A stretch of DNA of 64,000 nt. Origin: CAIUPE01 sp037131735 (GTDB lineage Bacteria > Pseudomonadota > Alphaproteobacteria > Rhizobiales > Beijerinckiaceae). Shown here in pieces: positions 54,582 through 62,559 of this stretch. The position numbers and the translations under genes are program-made. The notes beneath the pieces are model-generated. The model did not search any database, was not told the origin of the DNA, and saw only the letters and a list, made by a program, of their open reading frames with translations. How positions within the stretch are numbered: position 1 is the first letter of the stretch; the number at the start of each line of letters is the position of its first letter. The stretch is from positions 1-64,000 of the forward strand of contig JBAXQM010000011.1 in NCBI GenBank assembly GCA_037131735.1, read 5' to 3'.

Positions 54582-55744
54582 ACTTTACGGACATCAACCC
54601 TGATTTCGCCGAAATCCGCGATGGCGTGGCCAAGGTTTGTGCCGCGTTCCCCGGCGAGTATTGGCGGAACTGTGACGCTGGCAAGCTCTATCCAGAAGAG
54701 TTTGTCAGTGCGCTGATGAAAGAAGGCTATCTCGCTGCCATGATTCCGGAGAGCTATGGCGGCTCTGGACTCAATCTTACGGCCGCATCAGTCATTCTCG
54801 AAGAAATTCATCGCCACGGCTGCAATGCGGCAGCCTGCCATGCGCAGATGTACACAATGGGCACTGTGCTGCGTCATGGCAGCGACGAGCAAAAGAGTAA
54901 GTATTTGCCGAAGATTGCCGATGGCTCGCTGCGCCTGCAGGCCTTTGGCGTGACCGAACCGACAAGCGGTACCGACACGCTTGCGCTGAAAACAACAGCA
55001 ACGCGTGATGGCGATCATTACATTGTTAGCGGACAAAAAATTTGGACATCGCGTGCTGCACAGTCGGATCTGATGTTGCTGCTGGCTCGCACAACGCCGC
55101 GCGACAAGGTCGAGAAGAAAACCGACGGTCTCTCTGTCTTCCTGATTGATCTTAAATCACTCGTCGGCAAAGGCGTGACGATCCGGCCCATTCGCGCCAT
55201 GATCAACCACAACAGCACTGAAGTGTTTTTCGACAATGTACGCATCCCCGCAAATGCACTCGTCGGCGAAGAAGGCAAGGGCTTCAAATACATTCTTTCT
55301 GGAATGAACGCGGAGCGCATTTTGATTGCTGCTGAATGCATTGGCGATGCCAAGTGGTTCCTGGAGAAGGGCGCAGCTTACGCGAAGGACCGCGTGATTT
55401 TTGGTAACCCCATTGGCAAGAATCAGGGCGTACAATTCCCTCTTGCGAAAGCTTACGCGCATATGATTGCCGCAGAGGCCATCGTCTATCGTGCTGCGGG
55501 TCTTTATGATGCCGGAACCGATCCCGGTGTTGAAGCCAACAGTGCTAAGATGCTGGCGGCTGATGCCTCATGGGAGGCGGCGGAAGCGTGCTTGCAAACC
55601 CATGGCGGGTTTGGCTTTGCGGAAGAATATGATGTTGAGCGCAAATTCCGAGAGGCGAGACTTTATCAAGTCGCACCAATCTCAACAAATTTGATTCTAT
55701 GTTTCATCGCCGAGCGCGTGCTTGGCCTGCCGAAGTCATATTGA
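54578..55744 (+). CDS. Acyl-CoA dehydrogenase
   Basis: A 388-residue flavoprotein. FGVTEPTSGTDT and IWTSRAAQSD are the flavin- and substrate-binding signatures. The usual catalytic Glu position near the C-terminus (YEGT in medium-chain enzymes) reads APIST, while a Glu is present in helix G (E246 in MNAERIL), as in isovaleryl-CoA dehydrogenase. This suggests a branched acyl-CoA substrate (inference by motif). Start and stop overlap both neighbours. Confidence 0.9.
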   Translation: MNFTDINPDFAEIRDGVAKVCAAFPGEYWRNCDAGKLYPEEFVSALMKEGYLAAMIPESYGGSGLNLTAASVILEEIHRHGCNAAACHAQMYTMGTVLRHGSDEQKSKYLPKIADGSLRLQAFGVTEPTSGTDTLALKTTATRDGDHYIVSGQKIWTSRAAQSDLMLLLARTTPRDKVEKKTDGLSVFLIDLKSLVGKGVTIRPIRAMINHNSTEVFFDNVRIPANALVGEEGKGFKYILSGMNAERILIAAECIGDAKWFLEKGAAYAKDRVIFGNPIGKNQGVQFPLAKAYAHMIAAEAIVYRAAGLYDAGTDPGVEANSAKMLAADASWEAAEACLQTHGGFGFAEEYDVERKFREARLYQVAPISTNLILCFIAERVLGLPKSY

Positions 55745-57081
55745 TGTCTAGCATTGATCATCTCATTTCTCTTGCTGCGGTGCCGGCCAAATCCATTCCG
55801 GCATCGGCACGCCGCTACGCAACGCTTTCACTGTTCGACTGGATCATGTGTGGCCGCGCCGGCGCGCAGCAGGATTTGAGCAAGATCATTCGCAAATATA
55901 TTTTGGAAGATGCAGGTCGGAAAAGCGCCACAGTGTTTGGCAGCAAGAGCAAAATTCCCTCTCGGGCCGCTGCTCTCGTCAATGGCACAATCAGCCACGC
56001 GCTTGATTATGATGACACGCATTTCGCCCATATTGGCCATACATCTGTCGGTATATATCCTGCAGCTCTTGCCGTCGGAGAGGAAGTGAAGGCGAAAGCC
56101 TCTGCCATTCGTGACGCCTATTTGCTGGGCGCGGAAGCAGCCTGCCGCATTGGCATGGTCTTTGGTCGTGGGCATTATCAAAAAGGCTTTCATCAAACGG
56201 CAACAGCTGGTGCATTTGGCGCAACGGTCGCCGCCGGAAGGCTTTATCGATTGAACGAAAAGCAAATGCGTGCCGCACTCGGCCTTGTCGCCACGCGTGC
56301 CTCGGGCCTCAAGTCGCAATTCGGTACCATGGGCAAACCGTTCAATGCAGGCATTGCTGCCTCCAATGGTGTTGAGGCTGCAGCGCTCGCAAAGCGCGGC
56401 TTTACGTCAGCTGATGACGGCGTTGGTGGTCCACAAGGATTCGTGGAAACTCATGCCGAGACGTTCGATCACGTTACACCCTGGCAAGATCTGCCGCCCC
56501 GTAAGTTCATCTTCGAAGATGTGCAATACAAGCTTCATGCCTGCTGCCATGGTACGCATGCAATGATTGAAGCGCTGAAAAAGGCGAGGATTTCGGGTGG
56601 CGATGTTGAGAGCATCACAGTTACTACTCATCCGCGTTGGTTGAACGTGTGCGATGTCAAGCAACCTCGCACAGGACTGGAAGTAAAGTTCTCCTATGTT
56701 CACCTCGCCGCGATGGTGGCTTACGGCGTCGACACCTCGTCAGAGAAGACATTTACCAATGCGTTGGCCAAAGACGTAAAACTCATCAACCTCGCAAAGC
56801 GTGTGAAGGTTGTGACTGATGAGCGTTACAATGACACGACACAAAGCGTCGTGATCAAACTCAAGTCGGGTCAGTCCCAGTCGGTTCGCCACGATCTCTC
56901 GGATCGCGTGCCGATGTTCGAACTCGAATCTGGCCTGCGCAATAAAGCCAAAGGACTGCTTGGAAAAATTCAGGCCGAAAAACTTTGGACAGGTATTGCC
57001 GAGATAGAAAAACTCTCTGCAGCTAGCCTCGCCAAACTTCTTCATGCCTCGCAATCGAAATCAAAATCAAAAGTGGAGTGA
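55744..57081 (+). CDS. MmgE/PrpD-family protein
   Basis: A 445-residue protein with the family landmarks GTISHALDYDDTHF, FHQTATAGAFGATVAAGRL and YKLHACCHGTHAMIEAL. Family members include 2-methylcitrate dehydratase and cis-aconitate decarboxylase. ATG 55744 overlaps the dehydrogenase stop by one base; an upstream ATG at 55699 lies inside that gene. It may hydrate, dehydrate or decarboxylate a tricarboxylate-like intermediate, possibly feeding the C5 dicarboxylate cluster at 38.6-41.5 kb. Confidence 0.88.
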   Translation: MSSIDHLISLAAVPAKSIPASARRYATLSLFDWIMCGRAGAQQDLSKIIRKYILEDAGRKSATVFGSKSKIPSRAAALVNGTISHALDYDDTHFAHIGHTSVGIYPAALAVGEEVKAKASAIRDAYLLGAEAACRIGMVFGRGHYQKGFHQTATAGAFGATVAAGRLYRLNEKQMRAALGLVATRASGLKSQFGTMGKPFNAGIAASNGVEAAALAKRGFTSADDGVGGPQGFVETHAETFDHVTPWQDLPPRKFIFEDVQYKLHACCHGTHAMIEALKKARISGGDVESITVTTHPRWLNVCDVKQPRTGLEVKFSYVHLAAMVAYGVDTSSEKTFTNALAKDVKLINLAKRVKVVTDERYNDTTQSVVIKLKSGQSQSVRHDLSDRVPMFELESGLRNKAKGLLGKIQAEKLWTGIAEIEKLSAASLAKLLHASQSKSKSKVE

Positions 57082-57085
57082 CGCA

Positions 57086-57475
57086 ATGGCGCAAGACATA
57101 AAAAGCTGGGCGAATAAATTCAAAAGTCTGTCAGACAGCGATCCTGCAATCGCCTCCATGGGCAAATATTATACCTGCACTTATTTGTGGGACATGACCG
57201 ACAGAAAAGTCATCATCGAGATGCATGACGGCAAGGTGAAGCACATCAACACCGATCCGCAGCCATTGGACCCTTATGACTTCGCGTTGCGAGCCAGTGC
57301 CGCTTCCTGGCGTGAATTTGGTCAGCCCGTACCCCGTCCCATGTTTCACGGCATCTGGGCTGCAAGCTTCCGCGAGGATCTGAAGATCGAGGGCAACCAC
57401 CTGATCATGATGCAGAACTTAAGAAATTTCACTTTGCAATTCGAGCTGCTGCGCAAATGCGGCGTTCCAGTTTGA
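57086..57475 (+). CDS. SCP2-like small protein, copy 2
   Basis: A 129-residue paralogue of the protein at 44766. Both share FALRAS, a Trp/Phe helix, PxPMFxxIWA and a short DLKIEGN or HLRIDGN strand, ending in a helix with an N-L-R motif (QNLRNF or QNLRAL). ATG 57086 follows GGAGTG. As at the first copy, an alpha/beta hydrolase gene follows immediately, so the two-gene module has been duplicated. Confidence 0.65.
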   Translation: MAQDIKSWANKFKSLSDSDPAIASMGKYYTCTYLWDMTDRKVIIEMHDGKVKHINTDPQPLDPYDFALRASAASWREFGQPVPRPMFHGIWAASFREDLKIEGNHLIMMQNLRNFTLQFELLRKCGVPV

Positions 57476-57493
57476 TTTAGAGGAATAAACACA

Positions 57494-58348
57494 ATGGCAC
57501 GCCACTCACCTGTTACCGGACGCTATGTGACCATCGAAGTCGATGGCATGGAGTACAAGGTCTTTTACCTTCACAACGGCAAAGGCCAGCCTTTGATCTG
57601 TCAGCACACGGCAGGTTGTCACAATCATCAATGGCGCGGCCTCTTGGAAGATGAGGAAATAACCAAGCACTATAATGTGATTGCTTATGATTTGCCGCGT
57701 CACGGTAAGTCTGATCCCCCGCATAACTACGAATGGTGGACAGAAGAGTACAAGCTCACCAAAGAACATTACGTCAATTTCATCGTTGCTCTTTGTGATG
57801 CGTTGGAACTGGATGACCCGATTTTCATGGGCTCAAGCTTCGGCGGTAATGTCGCGCTACAATTGGCTTTGCGCAGACCAGACCGATTCAAGGCTGTTAT
57901 TCCGGTTGAAGCGGCACATTATGCGCCGGGATTTTTCCTTGATTGGTGGCGGCATCCGCATGCCAACGCAGCGCAGGTTTGCGCTTCGGGTGTATGGGAT
58001 TTGATGGCACCGCAATCGCCGGAAATGGATCGTTGGTTGACCTGGCACTACTACACCCAAGGGTCGGAAGCCTTTAAGGGCGACCTCTATTTCTATTCCG
58101 TTGATCATGATCTGCGCGAAGAGCTAAGGAATATCGACGGAAAGAAATGCCCCGTTGTTATGATGACAGGCACTTACGATTACTTGACGCCGCCGGACGC
58201 CACTGAGGATACTGCACGGCAAATCAAGTATGGCGTCTATATCGAGATGACCGATATCGGACACTTTCCGATGAGCGAGAACTATCCTTTGTTCCGCGTC
58301 TATCTGAAGGAAGCCCTTCGCATCATCCGCGAAAGGACCGGAGGTTAA
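57494..58348 (+). CDS. Alpha/beta hydrolase, copy 2
   Basis: A 284-residue hydrolase. HTAG (38-41), nucleophile S115 in MGSSFGG, probable acid in MTGTYDY and base in DIGHFPMSE occupy the same positions as in copy 1. It lacks the Ser-rich tail. Shared segments such as DEYKLT/EEYKLT, GTYD and GDLYFYSVD show the common origin. The two copies may handle different substrates of one pathway. Confidence 0.9.
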   Translation: MARHSPVTGRYVTIEVDGMEYKVFYLHNGKGQPLICQHTAGCHNHQWRGLLEDEEITKHYNVIAYDLPRHGKSDPPHNYEWWTEEYKLTKEHYVNFIVALCDALELDDPIFMGSSFGGNVALQLALRRPDRFKAVIPVEAAHYAPGFFLDWWRHPHANAAQVCASGVWDLMAPQSPEMDRWLTWHYYTQGSEAFKGDLYFYSVDHDLREELRNIDGKKCPVVMMTGTYDYLTPPDATEDTARQIKYGVYIEMTDIGHFPMSENYPLFRVYLKEALRIIRERTGG

Positions 58349-58351
58349 CCC

Positions 58352-59638
58352 GTGAAGATCATTGAATTCGACAAAGATGAACCGGGGTTTGATAAACCGC
58401 CAGAGTCGAAGGTGCGGCAAGCCTCTAAGCCTCTGACGGCCTATCAGTCCCATCAGGAGACGAAGCGCACGGCTTCGTCTGCGAGCCCACTCGTGACTGA
58501 TGTGAAGATTGTCGAATTTGGCAAAGACGAGACTGTGTTCAAGCCTCAACCTGCAATGCGGCACAACGCGCCATCCGCGAGTCTGCCAAAAGCTGGCGAG
58601 GTGAAGATCGTCGAGTTTGGCGAAGATGAACCGGGATTCAAACCGCAGGTAGAGACAAGGCGGAGTGCGTCACCGGCAAGCGTGCCGGTGACGGACATCA
58701 AGATCGTTGAGTTCGGTAAAAATGAACCAGGGTTCAAGCCGATTACAGGTTTCAAACCAAAGGAGCCGTTGAAGTCGCGGACATTCGGGATTGAGGTCCG
58801 TCCCGCTTCTGCTCTCTCGGCGTCTCAGCGCGCGCGAAGCCCCGTCAATGCCGTGCAACTCTATATGTTTCAAACTGGTACGCTGCGGACCAAGCTCAAA
58901 TACATCAAGATGAACCAGGGCGATGGTGCAGATTATGAAATCCCGGTGCCATGGTTTTTCATCCGGCACCCGAAAGGCAATGTGGTGATTGATGGGGGCA
59001 ATGCAGCAGAAGTTGCGATCGACGCGCGACGGCATTGGGGTCAGGTCATTGATGCCTATTCTCCCAAAATGGGCCGTGATGAAAATTGCGTTGATCAGTT
59101 GAAGTCAATTGGCGTGAGACCCGATGAAATCACGCATGTGCTGCAATCGCATTTACATTTGGATCATACAGGTGCAATTGGGCGTTTTCCCAATGCGACC
59201 CATTACGTGCAGCGCGCCGAATATGACTATGCGTTCAATCCTGATTGGTTTTCGGCTGGTGCCTATATCCGGTCCGATTTTGATCGACCGAAATTGAAAT
59301 GGCACTTTCTTGAAGGCGAAAAGACCGACGATTTTGATCTCTTCGGCGACGGTACCATACGGATGATTTTCACGCCGGGCCATGCGCCGGGGCATCAATC
59401 GTTCCTGATCAATCTTCAAAGCACGGGCCCGATCTTGCTCTGCATCGATGCGGCATACACTTTGGACCATTGGGAAAATCGTGCCTTGCCCGGGCTTGTC
59501 ACATCATCCGCCGATGCGGCGAAATCGGTAAAGAAACTCCGGACCATCGCCGATCAGACTGGAGCGTTGGTGGTGACCGGGCCTGATCCTGACCATTGGC
59601 GCACCTTCAAACATGCGCCTAGCGCGTATTACGACTGA
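58352..59638 (+). CDS. Lactonase-like metallo-beta-lactamase-fold hydrolase with four N-terminal repeats
   Basis: A 428-residue protein starting at GTG 58352. Residues 165-428 form an MBL domain: SHLHLDHTG (H267, H269, D271, H272), TPGHAPGHQ and CIDAAYTLD, typical of AHL-lactonase (AttM/AiiB)-like enzymes. The first 140 residues carry four copies of a K-I-(V/I)-E-F-G-K-D-E-P-G-F-K-P motif (residues 2-15, 51-65, 84-98, 116-130) joined by polar linkers, an extension I have not seen in this family. It opens a lactone ring, either of a pathway intermediate or of a signalling lactone. The next gene overlaps by one base. Confidence 0.88.
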   Translation: MKIIEFDKDEPGFDKPPESKVRQASKPLTAYQSHQETKRTASSASPLVTDVKIVEFGKDETVFKPQPAMRHNAPSASLPKAGEVKIVEFGEDEPGFKPQVETRRSASPASVPVTDIKIVEFGKNEPGFKPITGFKPKEPLKSRTFGIEVRPASALSASQRARSPVNAVQLYMFQTGTLRTKLKYIKMNQGDGADYEIPVPWFFIRHPKGNVVIDGGNAAEVAIDARRHWGQVIDAYSPKMGRDENCVDQLKSIGVRPDEITHVLQSHLHLDHTGAIGRFPNATHYVQRAEYDYAFNPDWFSAGAYIRSDFDRPKLKWHFLEGEKTDDFDLFGDGTIRMIFTPGHAPGHQSFLINLQSTGPILLCIDAAYTLDHWENRALPGLVTSSADAAKSVKKLRTIADQTGALVVTGPDPDHWRTFKHAPSAYYD

Positions 59639-60765
59639 TGTCATTTATTCATCAAACGACGCCACGAATTCATTTTGGTCTGGGTGCATTGCAGAGATTG
59701 GGCGATGAGCTGAAGCGCTTTCCTGAAGGCCCCGTTCTGGTCGTCACTGATCCCGGTGTTTTGAAAGCGGGCATAGCAGAACAAGCGGTGAAATGTTCAG
59801 GCCGAGACTGTATCATTTTCTCCAACATCGAGCCGGACCCTAGCATCGACACTGCTTTGGCCTGCGCTAAAGCGGCGCGTAACGTGAAGGCTTCGGTGAT
59901 CATAGGGATTGGTGGCGGATCGGCGATGGATACCGCCAAGGTCGCTTCGATTATTGCGCATGCCAAGCAACCGATTGCAGAGATGTTTGGCGTTGAATTG
60001 GTGAAAGATGCAGGCTTGCCGCTGATCTTAATCCCCACCACAGCTGGCACCGGAAGCGAAGTCACGCACATCGCCATTCTTTCCGATGAACAAGAGCATC
60101 TGAAAAAGGGCATCGTGAGCGCGAAGCTTTTCCCAGCCGTTGCGATTGTAGATCCTGAACTTACGTTGGGCGTCCCAAAATCTGTTACAGCCGCTAGCGG
60201 CATGGATGCCTTGCTTCATGCTGTGGAAGCTTTCACCTCGAAGAACGCCAACAGCGTTACCGACACCCTGGCGAAGCGCGCCATGTTTCTGATCGCCAAC
60301 AATCTCCGCACTGCCTTCGATAATGGCAGCAATGTAGAAGCACGCAGCGCTATGCTCGAAGGCGCCATGTTTGCAGGCATGGCTTTTGCCAATGCTGGCG
60401 TTACCGCTGTACACGCTTTTGCCTATCCGATCGGTGCCGAGTTTCACATCCCGCATGGTGTCGCCAACAGCATCATGATGGGCCCCGTTCTGACCTTCAA
60501 TACGCCGGGTAACCCGAAGAAATTCGCCGAAGCCGGGATCGCCATGGGTCTTGCCGCCAATACTTCAGCAGAAGGCACTATTGCTTTCATGAAGCAGCTT
60601 GCGGATGACATTCAAATTCCCAAGCACCTAGCTGATTTCGGCGTGCGGGATGAACACATTCCGGGGTTAGCCAGTGGCGTTTTGAAAGTCACAAGGCTCC
60701 TCGCAAATAATCCCCGTGAGGTTACTCATGAAGACGCGATGCGGCTTTACCGCGAAGTGCTGTGA
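59638..60765 (+). CDS. Iron-containing alcohol dehydrogenase
   Basis: A 375-residue group III dehydrogenase. NAD motif IGIGGGSAMDTAKV, TTAGTGSEVT and the metal-binding region HAFAYPIGAEFHIPHGVANS are characteristic. It resembles maleylacetate-reductase and lactaldehyde-type enzymes. It starts at ATG 59638 inside the stop of the lactonase gene. It could oxidise the hydroxy acid or alcohol released by lactone opening. Confidence 0.92.
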   Translation: MSFIHQTTPRIHFGLGALQRLGDELKRFPEGPVLVVTDPGVLKAGIAEQAVKCSGRDCIIFSNIEPDPSIDTALACAKAARNVKASVIIGIGGGSAMDTAKVASIIAHAKQPIAEMFGVELVKDAGLPLILIPTTAGTGSEVTHIAILSDEQEHLKKGIVSAKLFPAVAIVDPELTLGVPKSVTAASGMDALLHAVEAFTSKNANSVTDTLAKRAMFLIANNLRTAFDNGSNVEARSAMLEGAMFAGMAFANAGVTAVHAFAYPIGAEFHIPHGVANSIMMGPVLTFNTPGNPKKFAEAGIAMGLAANTSAEGTIAFMKQLADDIQIPKHLADFGVRDEHIPGLASGVLKVTRLLANNPREVTHEDAMRLYREVL

Positions 60766-60840
60766 TCCGTTGCGACAACAAAGTCTTTTATCTGAGTGAC
60801 ACGAACGAAACGACGAGCCGATATCGCGAGATGAATTGAC

Positions 60841-62295
60841 ATGACGAATTCAACATCCAAATCCCAAACTTCTGCTCTTCAGCAGGTCGATCATTTCATC
60901 GATGGAAAAACGGTCCCATCATCAGGCGGCAACTATATTGACATGGTCAATCCCATGACGGGGCAAGTTGCCGTCCGGGTTGCGTCTGGTACTGCGGGCG
61001 ATGTCGGTCTTGCCGTTGCTGCAGCCAAGCGGGCAAAACGCAATTGGCGGCATTTCTCGTCTGTTGAACGCGGTCGCCTTATGCTGGCTTTGGCGTCTGC
61101 TATTCGCGCAAATAAGGATCGCTTGGCCGAACTTGAGCGCGCTGATACCGGTAAGCCGCTTGCACTTGCGCTTGCAGAAATCGACGGCGGTGCAAATTAT
61201 TTCGAATTCTACGGGTCGCTTGTTTATCTTCCCACTGGCGAGGTACTCGACGTCGCGCCGGCGCAGCATGTCTATACAAAGCGCGAGCCGTTCGGTATCG
61301 TGGGTGTTATTACGCCTTGGAATTTGCCGCTGAATCAGGCCGCGCGTGCAATCGCACCCGCACTCGTTGCGGGCAATGTCGTTGTCGCTAAGCCGTCCGA
61401 AATCACGTCGCAAACAACGGTTGAGCTTGCACGACTCGCGTGTGACGTCGGATTTCCAAATGGCGTGATCAATGTTGTCCTCGGAACTGGCCCTGTCGTT
61501 GGTGAAGCCATCGTACGTCACGATGACGTTCGCAAAGTTGCGTTTACGGGGTCTGTCGCTGTTGGCCGTGCGATCGGCCATATTGCTGCTGACCGAATTA
61601 TTCCGCTTACTTTGGAACTCGGAGGCAAATCGGCCAATATCGTATTCGAAGATGCAGATCTTGATTTTGCAGCCGCGGAGGCTGTTAAGGGGTTCACGCT
61701 CAATGCCGGTCAAGTCTGTTCCGCCGGAACACGCTTGTTGGTGCAACGTTCGGTCTATCAGATATTCCTTGAAAAAGTAGCGAAGGCCTCTGAATCGGTT
61801 ATACCCGGACAGAATCTTGGTCCGATCATTACATCCGCTCAGTTCGAGCGCGTACAATCCTATTTCAAGATCGCTAAGGAGGACGGCGCACAGGTTTTGA
61901 CCGGTGGTGACATCGCGAAGGTCAAAGATCAGGAAAACGGCTATTATATCAAGCCTACAATTTACAAGGATGTCGACAACTCCATGCGGATCGCGCAGGA
62001 GGAAATTTTTGGCCCTGTTCTCGTTGCCATACCCTTTGACACCGAGGCTGACGCGGTCGAGATCGCAAATGACTCGCCCTATGGTCTAATTGGTTCAGTC
62101 TGGACGCGTGATATTTCGCGTGCGATGCGGGTTGCAGACGAAATTGAAGCCGGCCAGATCTTCATCAATATCTGGAACACAATGTCCGTCCAAACGCCGT
62201 TCGGCGGATATAAGCAAAGCGGGTACGGACGAGAAAAAGGAATTGAAGCCATTCACCATTATTCGCATAGTAAAACCGTGACGGTTAAAATTTGA
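60841..62295 (+). CDS. NAD(P)-dependent aldehyde dehydrogenase
   Basis: A 484-residue ALDH. Motifs PWNLPLNQAARAIAPAL, FTGSVAVGRAIG, catalytic Glu in TLELGGKSANIVF, nucleophilic Cys in NAGQVCSAGTRL and EEIFGPVLV are all intact. It lies 75 bp after the alcohol dehydrogenase and would oxidise the aldehyde made by it to an acid. It is the last gene of the run before the terminator. Confidence 0.95.
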   Translation: MTNSTSKSQTSALQQVDHFIDGKTVPSSGGNYIDMVNPMTGQVAVRVASGTAGDVGLAVAAAKRAKRNWRHFSSVERGRLMLALASAIRANKDRLAELERADTGKPLALALAEIDGGANYFEFYGSLVYLPTGEVLDVAPAQHVYTKREPFGIVGVITPWNLPLNQAARAIAPALVAGNVVVAKPSEITSQTTVELARLACDVGFPNGVINVVLGTGPVVGEAIVRHDDVRKVAFTGSVAVGRAIGHIAADRIIPLTLELGGKSANIVFEDADLDFAAAEAVKGFTLNAGQVCSAGTRLLVQRSVYQIFLEKVAKASESVIPGQNLGPIITSAQFERVQSYFKIAKEDGAQVLTGGDIAKVKDQENGYYIKPTIYKDVDNSMRIAQEEIFGPVLVAIPFDTEADAVEIANDSPYGLIGSVWTRDISRAMRVADEIEAGQIFINIWNTMSVQTPFGGYKQSGYGREKGIEAIHHYSHSKTVTVKI

Positions 62296-62426
62296 AAATG
62301 AGCCATCAGTCATGATGGTACTCCTTACAACATGGTGTAAATTTGATCTTGGATTTTTCGATGTATTAGCCTCTGAACCAATCACGATAGATGATTAGTT
62401 TGGTCAGAATAGATTAAAATCTTGGG

Positions 62427-62446
62427 GGTTGCGGGCCCCCGCAACC
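62427..62446. repeat. GC-rich hairpin GGTTGCGGG-CC-CCCGCAACC
   Basis: A nearly complete palindrome with 8-9 paired bases per arm. The related, mismatched copy lies at 36297. Both are followed by AAA and preceded by GGG, so they belong to a small dispersed repeat family. Confidence 0.65.
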
Positions 62447-62477
62447 AAAATACAAAAGCTAATTCAACAGCTTATGC

Positions 62478-62510
62478 AAAGCCCCGCTTGGCTCTCGCCA
62501 GCGGGGCTTT
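62478..62510. terminator. Strong bidirectional intrinsic terminator
   Basis: AAAGCCCCGC pairs with GCGGGGCTTT, with an inner stem TGGC-TCTC-GCCA and a bulged T. The A- and T-tracts suit both directions: the end of the long plus-strand operon and transcription leaving the IS630 transposase. Confidence 0.85.
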
Positions 62511-62559
62511 TGCTTCATGTCCGCACTGTGTCCGTTTTTAGGGCCATTTGGAAACGCGC

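Noticed and set aside
60922..61857. Minus-strand frame of 311 codons
   Set aside because: It is antisense to the aldehyde dehydrogenase, whose motifs are all intact; composition is Arg/Cys-rich and unlike a protein.
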